Part shown: positions 18,473-28,087 of the stretch, one piece after another
Position numbering within the stretch: the stretch's first letter is position 1
Layout of the letters: every line of letters begins with the position of its first letter
From: Thraustochytrium sp. TN22
Lineage: Eukaryota > Sar > Bigyra > Thraustochytrida > Thraustochytriidae
NCBI GenBank assembly: GCA_013306675.1
Contig: JABLUY010000029.1
Span: 124,001-188,000 of the forward strand
Reading direction: 5' to 3'
DNA: 64,000 bases
Notes under the pieces: model-generated
What the model saw: only the letters and a program-made list of their open reading frames with translations
Database searches by the model: none
Told to the model about the DNA's origin: nothing
Made by a program: the position numbers and the translations under genes

Positions 18473-18880
18473 GCAGGTCGCTGCGGTCTGCGGCCGCCGC
18501 GCCGCTGGGCTCGGCGTAGCCCAGTGCGAGCGAGCGAGCGGGTTCCAGAGTTCGAGGCGGCGAATCCCGCTCTCAACGGCGGCGGGCCGGACTCGGATGT
18601 GTACATTAGCAGTACCATGGTAGCCACCTTGACAGACAACGATGGGTCAAGGGCCATCGCGTGTCGCCAGCCAACGTAGGAACAGAGGCAGCCCGGTGCG
18701 GCCAAGCACGGTGCTGTCTTTTGCGGTCTCTTTGCTTGCCGTGAGCATCTTGCTCTTGCAAACCATGGAAGCGAGCAGCAGACCGTGACCGGCCCTGCAG
18801 TGGCAAGAGCGCAAGGTTCGCAGGTGAAAAGAAGGGTTGGGGTTCTTCATGGGGGCTTCTTCTATGCGTCAACGCTCGTC
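18473..18880. other. Spacer, no feature seen
   Basis: This 408-bp stretch is 5' of the MsrB-like gene and 3' of the STPGR-type gene, both leftward. I see only chance frames and no repeats. Confidence 0.5.
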
Positions 18881-19891
18881 TCAGGCTTGGTCGACGGAGT
18901 GCGCCGGGCGCGTGCGGGCCTGCTCCGCGGTGGGATTGTACATGGAGCCAATGTCGGAGAAGCGGCTGTGCTTGGATCGCCGATAGACGATGGCTGCCTT
19001 GACGGGGCGCTCGTCGCCGTCGTGCGTGGACGGCGTGGGCGGGAAAGGCGGCGCCTCGTCCCGCTTGGGCTCGGCGAAGCGCGGGCGGCGGTCCTTGAAG
19101 GCGGCCTGAGGCTCGCTCTCGTGGTCACCGGCGCGAAAGGAGGTGCCCTCGTGCTGGCTGAGCTGCGCCAGGCCGTTGCAGACGGCGAGCTCCCGGTCGC
19201 GGCGGTACGACTTCTCCTTGACCCAGTCACTGCGATCCTTGCCGGAGCGGCTCTTGAAGGCGCTGGTGCCGGTGGAGGCGTCGTAGTGGGGGCGCGGCGT
19301 GGTGTCATAGAACTCGGTCGGGCCCTCCTCGAAGAGAGCCTTGAGGTAGGAGTCCTTGCCGAAGCGTGCTGTCTTGTTCTTGGTCATGTTTGGCACATAG
19401 CCCCCCTTTTCCGGGTTCTGCGGCCTGCCTTCCTCGTAGCTTAGGCCGCACGAGTCCGAGTGCGTAGTGCGCGGCTCGGTGAAGTAGGAGCCCGCCATGC
19501 TGAAGCGCCCGTGCTTGCCCCGCTTCATGGGCGTCGTGCCGCGGCAGTCCTTGCCGAACTGCGGCAGCGGGAGGAACTCCTCCGAGGGCTGCGGCGCCGC
19601 CCGGCCCACGAGCAGCTCTTCCGCGTCGCCTCGCTTGGACGTGCCGTGCTTCTTGGCGCTGCTCGCGCGCGTCTCCAGCAGGTAGCCCGGCGTCGCCGCG
19701 CGGGCCTCGTCCTCAAAGTACCTGCGCGAGCTAAAGGCGCGCAGCGCCTTCTTGCCTAGCGGCGGCGTCGCCATGGCCGCGGCCTTGTTGGCGCTGCGCG
19801 GCACATTCTCCGCGTCGCCACCGCGGGCCGCCTTGCCCTGGTTGCCCAGGTACGAGCCTGGGCCTTCGAAGCGTGAAGAGCGCGCGAACAT
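18881..19891 (-). CDS. Flagellar-type protein with STPGR-like motif
   Basis: This 336-residue protein starts at the ATG at 19891 (MFARSSRFEGPGSYLG); an upstream in-frame extension to 20104 is His/Arg/Ala-rich and unlikely. It is polar, basic and rich in Gly, Pro, Tyr and Ser, with FEGPGSYL like a sperm-tail PG-rich repeat near the start. Several short recurring motifs of the kind FGKD (near PQFGKDCRG and ARFGKDSYL) and RFSxxGSxxx (GRFSMAGSYF, SRFSDIGSMYN) follow. This composition is typical of microtubule-associated proteins of the axoneme. A cilium or flagellum role is inferred from that, not from a firm family match. It is unlikely to be an enzyme. Confidence 0.75.
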   Translation of the reverse strand: MFARSSRFEGPGSYLGNQGKAARGGDAENVPRSANKAAAMATPPLGKKALRAFSSRRYFEDEARAATPGYLLETRASSAKKHGTSKRGDAEELLVGRAAPQPSEEFLPLPQFGKDCRGTTPMKRGKHGRFSMAGSYFTEPRTTHSDSCGLSYEEGRPQNPEKGGYVPNMTKNKTARFGKDSYLKALFEEGPTEFYDTTPRPHYDASTGTSAFKSRSGKDRSDWVKEKSYRRDRELAVCNGLAQLSQHEGTSFRAGDHESEPQAAFKDRRPRFAEPKRDEAPPFPPTPSTHDGDERPVKAAIVYRRSKHSRFSDIGSMYNPTAEQARTRPAHSVDQA

Positions 19892-20628
19892 CGTGCGACT
19901 TGCGCTCGCTTGCTTGCTTGCTTGCTCGCTTGCGCTGCTGCACAGCGCGCGTCTGCTCCTGCCGCAGCTCGTGCTGCAGGCTGCCGGGGCTCTTGTCCAA
20001 AATCGCGTTTGCCGTGGCGGTGGCGGTTGTGAAGGGGCCTGCGCGTCCCGCCGCGCCGCACAGCCGCGTGCGTGCGTGCGTGCGTGCAGCCCCAGCTTAG
20101 GCACTGCGCTGCCGGGCCGTCACGTCCCAACCTCGCCGGTCTTGGGCGGTTTCTCGCGCACACGGCTGGGGGAGCGCACTTGGCGGTCACTGCGTCCGAG
20201 GCACGCTGGCGCGAGCGAGGACTTGGGCCAGACTTGGGCCAGACTTGGCGTCTGGGACTTTGAGACACTTCTAATCGAGTCGAGGGAGCCTGACTCGGAC
20301 AGCTAGCAAAGCCCTAGCAAACTAGGCCTAGAGGTGACTTTCTGCTGGGTGTGCGCAGAGCTCGCGCTCTGTAAGCGCGAGCTGCTGGCGCCCAGCCTGT
20401 ATGGATGGCCTTGTGTCAAGGGTTCGCCGATGATGCACATGGCCATGATGAGGATCAAGCATGACTTGCGACGCGAGATGGGAAAAAGAATGGTCACATG
20501 CGGTGAAAGTAGTAGTAGTAAGTTGGAAGAGTAAGTGCGGGAGCCCGCAGGCTGCCTTAGGCTGGCCTGGGATTGTGGGTCGTCATATTCAAAAGCAATG
20601 AGGAGCAGCGGCAGGGAAGTGGTTGCCC
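19892..20628. other. Spacer between two leftward genes
   Basis: It holds a (GCTT/GCTC)n tract at about 19910-19932, a (GTGC)n run at about 20068-20086, and a small CTAG-rich patch at about 20300-20332. The last 300 bases are the 3' flank of the phosphate carrier. No gene is seen. Confidence 0.5.
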
Positions 20629-21737
20629 TTACTTGGCGTTGCCGCCACCACTCGTGCCAAGGCCAGAGTATACGCGGAACTGGTCGTAGATGTAGAACTG
20701 CAGACCGGTGAGCGTGCCGATCATGAAGATGCGCGTGCCGAGACCCGAGACAAAGAGGTTGTGAATGCCCTGCTCGCGCGCCATTTGACCAAAGCCCTTG
20801 CCGGCGTTCTCCACCTTGCCCATCTGTGACACGAGGTTGTCGGCCGGCTGCGACACGATGGCGCAGAGGATGCCGGCGATGTAGCCCGACAGAAAGGTGA
20901 CGCCGAGCTGCTGCGTGGACGTGTACTGGTTGCGCGGCTTGGTGAAAACGTTGGAGTAGAGCTGCTCCGCAACTGCGAGGTGAGCGTGGCATCAGTCAGT
21001 CAGTCCATCAGTCAGTGAGCGAGTGCGTGAGGGAGCCAGTGTGCTGCTTTACAGCTGGCGCTGCGCGGTGCATCGCGCGGTGCACCAAGCACGTACCAAA
21101 CTCGAAGCCAACGAACTTGGCGATCGTGTACTGTGAGGCGAGAGAGTGCGAGACGCGCGGCGTGGTTAGTGCAACTTCCAAGGAGCGAAGCTGCGCGGCG
21201 TCGAAAACGTACCGGGATCTGGCGCGACCAAATGGGCACGATGCTGCCATAGGGGAAGCCGCTGGCCTTGTCCTTCATCATGGCAGAAGCGGCGGCGAAG
21301 AAACCCGTCGGGAAGGTGCCAGGCGTCGAGACCTGCACCTTGACCTTGATCATCTCAAGCGGGCAGAGCATGATGTCGGCGAAGAACTCGGCACTGGCAG
21401 CAGCGGCAGTCCACGTGATGCCGCGGTACTTTTGCGCGTTCTCCTCGCTAAGCATGCCGCCGTAGACGTCCTTGAAGACCTCGTTGAGGCCGAACTTGCC
21501 GAGGCCCTGCAGCGAGTAGCCAATGGCAGTGGGCAGCCAGCCCTTGGTGAGGCCGCCCGCACCCTCGGCGCTGTGGATGAGCCGCATCGTCTGAGGCAGG
21601 CTCCTGTACTTCTTCGGGTCACCCTGCATCGAGATCTTGGCGATGTCCAGCGGCACCAGCGACGTGTGCGTCGTGCCGCACGCGATCATGCCACCCACCA
21701 TGCACTTGCCATAGTACTCACTGTCGTGCTTCACCAT
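20629..21737 (-). CDS. Mitochondrial phosphate carrier (SLC25A3 type), three exons
   Basis: Exons 21737-21213, 21130-21097 and 20972-20629 join in frame to give 300 residues; the introns (82 and 124 bp) both open GTACGT and close CAG. The middle exon is only 34 bp (YTIAKFVGFEF plus one base). The three carrier signatures are PLDIAK, PLEMIK and PADNLV; the last, lacking the usual Lys, is typical of the phosphate carrier. The C-terminal GLGTRIFMIGTLTGLQFYIYD is also characteristic. The protein imports phosphate with protons across the inner mitochondrial membrane for ATP synthesis. The ATG at 21737 (MVKHDSEYYG) gives a short N-terminus without a presequence; an upstream frame to 21824 is poor. 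Confidence 0.95.
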
Positions 21738-21825
21738 CGTGCCCGGCTCCTCGTGCCCCTGCTCCTGCTCCGCGTCACGTGCCTCTCGCTCGCCACCTAC
21801 TTGCCCCGCACGCTCGCGCCGCACG

Positions 21826-21869
21826 CTCGCTTGCTCGCTCGCTCGCTCGCTCGCTCGCTCGCTCGCTCG
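21826..21869. repeat. (GCTC)n tetranucleotide microsatellite
   Basis: This is a run of about 11 GCTC units with one variant. Related GCTC/GAGC runs lie at about 3918-3957 and 27956-28038. Confidence 0.9.
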
Positions 21870-22685
21870 GGAACTCCGGATGAGGGACTGCCTGCCGCCG
21901 CCGGCCGCCTGCGCGAGCTGACGCGCTGATCCGTGTCGGTGCTGTCGCGCGGAGTTCGGGTCGGGGCCGCTCGCGCGTCCTGCTCTTCCCGCCCGCCCGA
22001 CTCGGAGCTGAGCTCCAAGTCCGAGTCACTGGCACTGGCAGGCTGATCAGAGGTGAGCTGAGCGAGCTGCAGGGCCGGTCGCCCAAGACCCGGAAACTCG
22101 ATCAGAGTTCATCAAACCAGCGGCAGCATGGCATGCCCCGCATCCCGGCGAGCCTGGCTGCACGCAGCGATGCGCGCCACGCTCTGTCAGGCTGACAGAG
22201 GCCGAGGTCGGCGCGCGCTCGTCACCGCGATCGAGGCCGCCGCCGGCCCCGCCAGCCGCGACGGCGTGGGGAAGAAGGCGGGCACCTGTGAGCTTCACGC
22301 GTTGTATTCTCGCGTTCATCCGAGTCGTGCCTGCCTGCCTGCAGCCTGCCTGACCGTGACTCCAACTTCGAGGAGGGCGTAGTAGTTATGGCGTGCGAAG
22401 CTGTAGCTTGGCTGGCAGGGTGCAGTTGTACAGTTGTACAAGGCCGGTGGGGACCGGCCGGAGCCACCTCGGTAGCTTGCTCGCTGCCAGCGTCGGCCGG
22501 CCGCCACGACGAGAAGCGAGGTGAGCGTGCGCAGGAGCTTGCGAAAGCAAAAGTAGGAGCGTCTCAGGCTTCCGGAGGCAGTAAGGTGGGCCACCGGCCA
22601 GGCCTCGACGGCAGTGAGGACAAATCGTGACGACTCTGGCTCAGAAAGCGGCCGCCACCACTGCAAGGTCAGCGGTCGCGCAAAG

Positions 22686-23105
22686 TCAGCAGCACTCGTC
22701 GAGGCACTGAGCCGGGCCTTGCCTGTACGAAGAAGGCACCCGCAACACCCGTTGAACAGCCAGCCACACCAGCCAGCGCCGCGTCACCGCCTGCCTGCCT
22801 GCCTGCCTGCCACTGCTGCCCACCCGAGGCCTAGCCAGCCTGACCGGCGGAGCCTCATCTTTTGCTCGAAGCACGCACGCTCCAGGTTCTCGCAGCAGAG
22901 GCAGCCAACGTGCAGTGCAGCTGAGTGGCTGCAGTGCTGCAGCGGCTGACTGCCGCGCCAACCCGGCGTCAGACCTTCGCCCAAAATGGCGCTCCTTCGC
23001 TGCAAAGGAGGGCCAGATTGCGGCAAGCTTCTGAAGGATCTTCTGTTGGTTGTCTCGAGCGAGCTCTTCAAGAGCAGCAGCCTCTCCGCCGTCGCCTCTC
23101 TCCAT
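22686..23105 (-). CDS. Weak candidate ORF or orphan exon
   Basis: From the ATG at 23105 the first 40 codons look protein-like and helical (ALEELARDNQQKILQKLA, then IWPSFAAKERHFG). The frame is also open and protein-like for 20 codons upstream (to a TGA near 23168). After about residue 42 the frame becomes low quality (Gln/Ala/Arg), so an exon ending near a GT in that area is possible. I have no family for it, and the antisense frame is also open. It may be an exon of a small gene or chance. Confidence 0.25.
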   Translation of the reverse strand: MERGDGGEAAALEELARDNQQKILQKLAAIWPSFAAKERHFGRRSDAGLARQSAAAALQPLSCTARWLPLLREPGACVLRAKDEAPPVRLARPRVGSSGRQAGRQAVTRRWLVWLAVQRVLRVPSSYRQGPAQCLDECC

Positions 23106-23468
23106 CGGCAGATCGTTTGCTCTTTCGTTTGCCACCTCGTCCCGGTGCTGCTGGCCTTCCGAGTCCTGTCCTCATCCGCGTCCCTCGTGGCCTCTGGATC
23201 GCCCTAGAGCAGGCAGGATCTTTGTTTTCCAGTTAGGTTAGAACTAAACGTCTTGCTCAGTTGCACTGGCAGCCAGGCAGGCGCCAAGTGCACCAAAGCA
23301 AAACTTATCCAACCGCCGCCAGCAATAACGTCCTGGCCGGCGACACGACACGGTGACGACACGACGCGGCGGCGCGACGCGGCCAGGCGCGCGGACGGAG
23401 CGCCTGCGCCTGCACGTGGTCCAGAGCGGCGACCGGCCACGGGCAGCTAGCTGGCACGAACGAGGCCC

Positions 23469-25499
23469 ATGGACACGCCAACGGCGGCGCAGCGGCGCGG
23501 GTCGCGGCGATCTAACAGCGTGGACCTCACGTCGGCGAGGTCGAGGTCGTTCGTGGCGCCCTCGGGTCAGCGGCAGCGGCGATCGTCGCTGCAGGCGCTC
23601 CAGACGAGCCTCTCGATGCGCAGCTTGCCAGCCAACATGTTCCCGGACGCCAACACGGCCTCGCCAGACCCGGACCAGCACCTGCACACGGCGAGCGGGC
23701 TCTTCGGCGCGCTCAAGTTCAAGGGCCTGCTCAACGTGCGGCTGCGGGCGCGTCGGGCGCGCCTAGACCCTGGCGAGCAGGCCTACGGCCAGCACGTGCA
23801 GCAGCAGCCGCTTCTGGACGAGACGGCCCCGGGCGCGACGGCTGCCGGGTCCTCGTCATCTTTTCGTTCGACTCGGAGCGGCGTTCTTCATGGCGGCAGC
23901 GAATACGGCAGCATCGAAACCGGCGAGCCGGAGGGGAAAGGCGGCGCTGACGAGAGCATCCTGGCCAAGCACGGCCAGCTGACGGAGAAGACCCTGCGCA
24001 CGGACCTGGAGGCCGCCAAGGAGTACGTCTTGGGCAATCGCGTGTGCATCTTCTTGCTGTGCATCCCATTTGGCGTGCTGGCAGCCGTTCTGGACTGGGG
24101 CCACCAGGCCATCTTCCTGCTCAATTTCTTCGCCATTTTGCCGCTGGCTCAGCTGCTTGGCGACTTCACCGAGGAGGTTGCTCTGTACACGAATGACACT
24201 GTCGGTGGCCTGCTGAACGCGACGCTGGGCAACGCGACGGAGCTCATCATCTCTATCTTCGCCATTCAAAAGGGCCTGCTCCGCGTCGTCCAGGTGTCGC
24301 TGCTCGGCTCCGTGCTTAGCAACGAGCTCCTGGTCACTGGCTGCTGCTTCCTCTTCGGCGGGCTCTACCACAGCGAGCAGCACTTCAACGTGCACGTGGC
24401 CGCCATCGACAGCAGCCTACTGCTCATGGCTGTGCTCGGGCTCACGATCCCAGCGGCCTTCAGCTCGACGGTGAGTAGCGATTGCAGCGTGCCATGTCGC
24501 GTCGAAAACATCACCACCATTTCGCACGTGACGGCGGTCATGCTCTTCTTCCTCTATGGCATGCTGCTCGTCTTTCAGCTGCATACGCACACGCACCTCA
24601 TGGACGCGGCGCACCAGATCGAGGCCGCCTCGGCGCCCGCGTCGCCGGCCGTCACCCGCCAGCGAGTGCGCTTCAGCGAGGCCGAGGAAGAGGAGGACGC
24701 CGACGATGCCGACGACGCCTCGGCGATCCGCGCCATCGATTCCATCAACCAAGGCTGCTCCTCCCCGGCGCCGCAGCTGCGCGTGGACACCTCGCCGCGC
24801 CTCGCGCCCCTGTCCGGGGAGGACCCTGCCAGTGCCTCGGTGCGCCCGGCGCTCACGCCAGGTAGCGCCTCGAGTCAGCGCCGGATGCTCGTCGACCTCT
24901 CGCGCAGCCGCGAGACGGCCTTCTCCATCTTTTCGGACCTCGAGGACGAGCAGGACCCTGAGGAGGCCACCATGACGTTGCGCGCCGCCATCACCATGCT
25001 CACCATCACCACGCTGCTCGTCGCGCTCTGCTCAGAGCTGCTCGTCGGCTCTATCGAGGAGGTCTCGGCCACCTGGGGCCTCAGCGAGGTCTTCATTGGT
25101 CTCATCCTCCTGCCCATTATCGGAAACGCCGCCGAGCACGCCACCGCCATCACCGTTGCCATCAAGGGCAAGATGGACCTCGCGCTCGGCGTCGCGCTCG
25201 GCTCCTCCGTTCAGATTGCGCTCTGTGTTGTGCCGGCGCTCTGCATCGTCGGTTGGGCCGTCGGCAAGCCTCTCACGCTGGACTTTCATCCGTTTGAGAC
25301 CATTGTGCTCGTCGTCAGCGTGCTCGTCGTGACTTCCACCGTTCGCCAAGGCACCAGCACGTGGCTAGAGGGCATCATGCTCATCATCTCCTATTGCATC
25401 ATTGGAGTCGCCTACTTTTACCGCAAGGAGGCTCCGGCATCCATGGCTCGTCCAGAGCCGGCCTGCATCTGTGGCGAGCCGTGCTGTTGGGCCTCATGA
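23469..25499 (+). CDS. CAX-type Ca2+ (cation)/H+ exchanger
   Basis: This 676-residue protein is a cation/proton exchanger of the CAX (VCX1) family. It has two five-helix halves carrying the paired core motifs G254-N-A-T-E258 and G552-N-A-A-E556, followed by IKG and GSSVQIALCV helices that form the ion path. Such exchangers load Ca2+ into vacuoles or acidic stores using the proton gradient. It is longer than the yeast protein (411 residues) because of a 175-residue cytosolic N-terminus and an acidic loop of about 120 residues between the halves (about 385-500, with EEEEDADDADD). The N-terminus could regulate activity as in plant CAX proteins; that is inference. The ATG at 23469 is in a CCCATGG context. 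Confidence 0.95.
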   Translation: MDTPTAAQRRGSRRSNSVDLTSARSRSFVAPSGQRQRRSSLQALQTSLSMRSLPANMFPDANTASPDPDQHLHTASGLFGALKFKGLLNVRLRARRARLDPGEQAYGQHVQQQPLLDETAPGATAAGSSSSFRSTRSGVLHGGSEYGSIETGEPEGKGGADESILAKHGQLTEKTLRTDLEAAKEYVLGNRVCIFLLCIPFGVLAAVLDWGHQAIFLLNFFAILPLAQLLGDFTEEVALYTNDTVGGLLNATLGNATELIISIFAIQKGLLRVVQVSLLGSVLSNELLVTGCCFLFGGLYHSEQHFNVHVAAIDSSLLLMAVLGLTIPAAFSSTVSSDCSVPCRVENITTISHVTAVMLFFLYGMLLVFQLHTHTHLMDAAHQIEAASAPASPAVTRQRVRFSEAEEEEDADDADDASAIRAIDSINQGCSSPAPQLRVDTSPRLAPLSGEDPASASVRPALTPGSASSQRRMLVDLSRSRETAFSIFSDLEDEQDPEEATMTLRAAITMLTITTLLVALCSELLVGSIEEVSATWGLSEVFIGLILLPIIGNAAEHATAITVAIKGKMDLALGVALGSSVQIALCVVPALCIVGWAVGKPLTLDFHPFETIVLVVSVLVVTSTVRQGTSTWLEGIMLIISYCIIGVAYFYRKEAPASMARPEPACICGEPCCWAS

Positions 25500-25577
25500 T
25501 TCATCCTGGTTCCTGATGCTGCGCGTTCTGCTTCACTTTTTAAAAGGCACGGGAGAGTGAAAACAGAATAATGACGT

Positions 25578-25578
25578 G

Positions 25579-25609
<31 letters not shown>
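25578..25609. repeat. CT dinucleotide microsatellite
   Basis: A nearly pure (CT)n run lies in the 158-bp spacer between the convergent CAX gene and the following leftward gene. Confidence 0.9.
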
Positions 25610-25615
<6 letters not shown>

Positions 25616-25657
25616 ATCCTCCACTCCAAAGCTATTTCTTATGGTATCATCATCTCC

Positions 25658-27298
25658 TCAAAATGCCTCGTAGGCGCCTGGACCCGGCGACGCCGCGGCC
25701 GCGCGCGCCTCGGCGGCCTTCACTCGCTCCAGGTCAAAAGATCCAATCTTGCCCCCGGTGCGGCTCAGCGTGCTCTCAATCGTGTATGCACCAGGCCCGG
25801 GGAGGACATTCATGCCGCGCAGGTTGGCCTCGTCGCGTGAGACGATGCGAGAAAAGTCGTCGCGGCGCGCCAGCTCGCGCAAGCGGTCCAACTCTGCCTG
25901 CATTTGGTCCAAGCTCTCCGCGAAAGCCACCTTGCGGTCAACCCGAGCCTGGGCCTGGTCCCGGTCGTGATCCAGCGCGCGCTGCAGCCGCTCCATCCGA
26001 AGCGTGCGGTCCACCTCGTCCAGTCTGCGGTCCTCGCGCTGTCGGTCGGCGTCCTCGGCCGCACGAGCTTTGACCGCGGCCAGTTTCTTGGCCTTTTCGA
26101 GATCCGCGAGTCGCAACTCCCGCGCACGCAGCTCGTCACGCTTACGCGCCGCGACGCGCACCTCACGACGGTGCTCATCCTTGTCGCGCAACGACTGCAG
26201 ACGCGCCGTGGCCGACCTATTCAGCTGCTTGCTGCCCTCCTGCAGCGCCTTGAGCGGGTCCTTGGCCTGCGCCAGCGCCTGTAGTCGTTCGTTCGTATCC
26301 GTCGCGCGCTTCTGAAGGGCAGCATGTCTCCGCGCGCGGATCGCCTCGCAGAGAGCCTGCTTTCGCGCCTGCCGCGTCTCGCGCTTCTCCGTGCGCTCCT
26401 TGGCGCGCTCCTGCTCACGCTGCGTGTGCTGCTGCGCGCGCTCCAGGTGCACCTCGATATCCTTCGTGAGCTTTGCCTGCTTTGCCTGCGCCGCCTCGCG
26501 CTGCTCCTGCTCCCACCGCCGAAGCCGGGCGGCCTTGCGCTCGCGCTCTGCTTCGCGCGCTCGCCTACGATCCAGCTTCGAGTCGAACATCTCACGTTGC
26601 TCTTCCTTGCTCAGGATGGAGATCGTGTTGCCGCGCGGGCCGTGTAAGCTGCCCCCCTTCAGAGACGTCTTGCTCTCGGCTGCGCCGTCGCGCCGCTCCT
26701 TTTGCAACTCCAGGTCGCGCACGAGCCGCGCGCGTTCCGCGAGCAGGGCGCCCACCGTCTCCACGCGCCGCGCCTCCAAGTGGTTTTGCAGTCGTGTCGT
26801 CATCTTGCCCTTAAATCGCGCCTCCAGGCCGCGAGGCAGCACGTCCTCGGCGCGTAAACCAAGGTTAAGCATGGCCTGTCGCACAATGCTCGACTTTTCA
26901 ATCATCTCGCACAGGTCAGCTTCCTCCATGGCCTGCGCCAGCGGTAAATGTGCCTCCTTGTCCTCGGCCGCGCGCGTTGTCATGGCTACGCGCGACTGCA
27001 CGTGTGCGTGTGCTGCGGAGCTGCGCCTCCTCGTCGACTTCCGGCCGCGCTGTGGTGCGCTCATCTCTGGCGTCTCTTCCTTCGCCTCCTTGCCTTCATC
27101 TCCCACGACCTCCTCCTCCTTCTTTCTCTCCTCCTCTTCGAAGTACTCATCATCGTACGCGTCCTCGTCTCCCCTCTTGTTCGCGCCCTCCAGGAGTTTG
27201 CTCTCGGCGGCCTCCCCTTCCGCCTCTTTGAGCTCTGCGTCCACGCGCGCGAGCTCGCCGCGCAGCGACCGCAGGACTTCCTTCTTTTTCGCGCCCAT
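25658..27298 (-). CDS. Coiled-coil protein with C-terminal STPGR motifs
   Basis: The ATG at 27298 (MGAKKKEVLRSL) gives 546 residues. An in-frame extension to 27712 is Arg/Pro/Ser-rich and improbable. After an acidic region (about 15-75) most of the protein (about 150-490) is a highly charged Arg/Glu/Ala coiled coil. The C-terminus carries two sperm-tail PG-rich motifs, LPGPGAYTIE (about 500-509) and SPGPGAYEAF at the very end. STPGR proteins bind axonemal microtubules, so this is probably a structural flagellar protein. It lies head-to-head with another long coiled-coil gene (start 28088) across 789 bp, which suggests but does not prove shared regulation. Confidence 0.85.
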   Translation of the reverse strand: MGAKKKEVLRSLRGELARVDAELKEAEGEAAESKLLEGANKRGDEDAYDDEYFEEEERKKEEEVVGDEGKEAKEETPEMSAPQRGRKSTRRRSSAAHAHVQSRVAMTTRAAEDKEAHLPLAQAMEEADLCEMIEKSSIVRQAMLNLGLRAEDVLPRGLEARFKGKMTTRLQNHLEARRVETVGALLAERARLVRDLELQKERRDGAAESKTSLKGGSLHGPRGNTISILSKEEQREMFDSKLDRRRAREAERERKAARLRRWEQEQREAAQAKQAKLTKDIEVHLERAQQHTQREQERAKERTEKRETRQARKQALCEAIRARRHAALQKRATDTNERLQALAQAKDPLKALQEGSKQLNRSATARLQSLRDKDEHRREVRVAARKRDELRARELRLADLEKAKKLAAVKARAAEDADRQREDRRLDEVDRTLRMERLQRALDHDRDQAQARVDRKVAFAESLDQMQAELDRLRELARRDDFSRIVSRDEANLRGMNVLPGPGAYTIESTLSRTGGKIGSFDLERVKAAEARAAAASPGPGAYEAF

Positions 27299-27754
27299 GC
27301 TTGCCCGAGACCGCGCTCGCGCTCGCGACCGCAACCGCGACCGCGACCGCGGCCTCCTGCCGCTGTTCTGTCTAGACTCCTGCTCTATCTGGCTGGTCAA
27401 CGGCGCTGGCAAACACAGCTGGAGAACGCCGGGAAAGTGCGCACACGCCGGCTGTGGCGCGCACGTGCCGAGCGAGCGCGAGCGAGCAATCCGTTCACCG
27501 TTCTCGTGCGCGCACCAGCGGCGCGGCGGCACGAAGCGGCGCGGCGCGGCGCAGCGCGGCGCGGACCATCGTAGCGGGCAACGTAGCGGATTCCTTAGGG
27601 GCTGGGTCCGCGCCGGTCCCGGCGCGGAGGACGGGTACAGAGTCGCAGCGTCCGAAGACTGCTCTGCGATTCGAAGCCTTCGAGGAAGACTTGGCAGCAG
27701 CAACGAGAACAAGCAAGCTGGTTGGCGGCTAGCCAGCCAGCCAACAGGCCAGCC

Positions 27755-27780
27755 AGCTAGAGCTAGCTAGCTAGCTAGCT
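27755..27780. repeat. (TAGC)n tetranucleotide run
   Basis: About six TAGC units follow a stretch of CCAGCCAG repeats. Confidence 0.9.
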
Positions 27781-27955
27781 CTCAAGCCAAGCGAGCTGAG
27801 TCTGATTGGAAGAGGAGGAAGAGGACTCGAGCGGCCTCGGGTACGCACCAAACGACTTGGGCGTAAGCGCAGCGCGCGCGCGCGAGTCGCGCGGCGGGCG
27901 AATCGAAGCGGGTCGGCGCTACGGAATCTGCGAGAGCTGCTGTTGACCCTCGCCG

Positions 27956-28038
27956 GAGCTCGCTCGCTCGCTCGCTCGCTCGCTAGCTTGCTAGCTCGCT
28001 CGCTAGCTCGCTCGCCCGCTCGCTCGCCCGCTCGCTCG
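27956..28038. repeat. GCTC/GCTAG microsatellite
   Basis: This is an 80-bp tract of GCTC units with scattered TAGC and CCCG variants. It sits in the immediate 5' flank of the next gene. Confidence 0.9.
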
Positions 28039-28087
28039 TGGGCGGAGCGGCAATCACAAGAGGGCGAGCGTGGCGTCCGCCAGCACC

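Larger units (their letters stand above)
21738..23468. other. 1.7-kb divergent spacer with GCTC microsatellite
   Basis: This separates the divergent phosphate carrier and CAX genes. It contains (GCTC)n at about 21826-21869 and (TGCC)n near 22791-22812. A weak minus-strand frame at 22686-23105 is listed separately. A small CTAG patch precedes the CAX start. Confidence 0.5.
27299..28087. promoter_or_regulatory. Divergent spacer between two coiled-coil genes
   Basis: This presumably holds both promoters. It contains a (TAGC)n run (about 27755-27780), a purine-rich patch (about 27805-27835), GCGC runs and a long GCTC/GCTAG microsatellite (about 27956-28038) ending 50 bp before the ATG at 28088. 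No core promoter motif is evident. Confidence 0.4.

Noticed and set aside
26391-27770. A 459-codon Ser/Arg-rich plus-strand frame over the STPGR coiled-coil gene
   Set aside because: It is the complement of an Arg/Glu-rich coiled coil. The minus-strand protein ends with two clear PGPGAY motifs.
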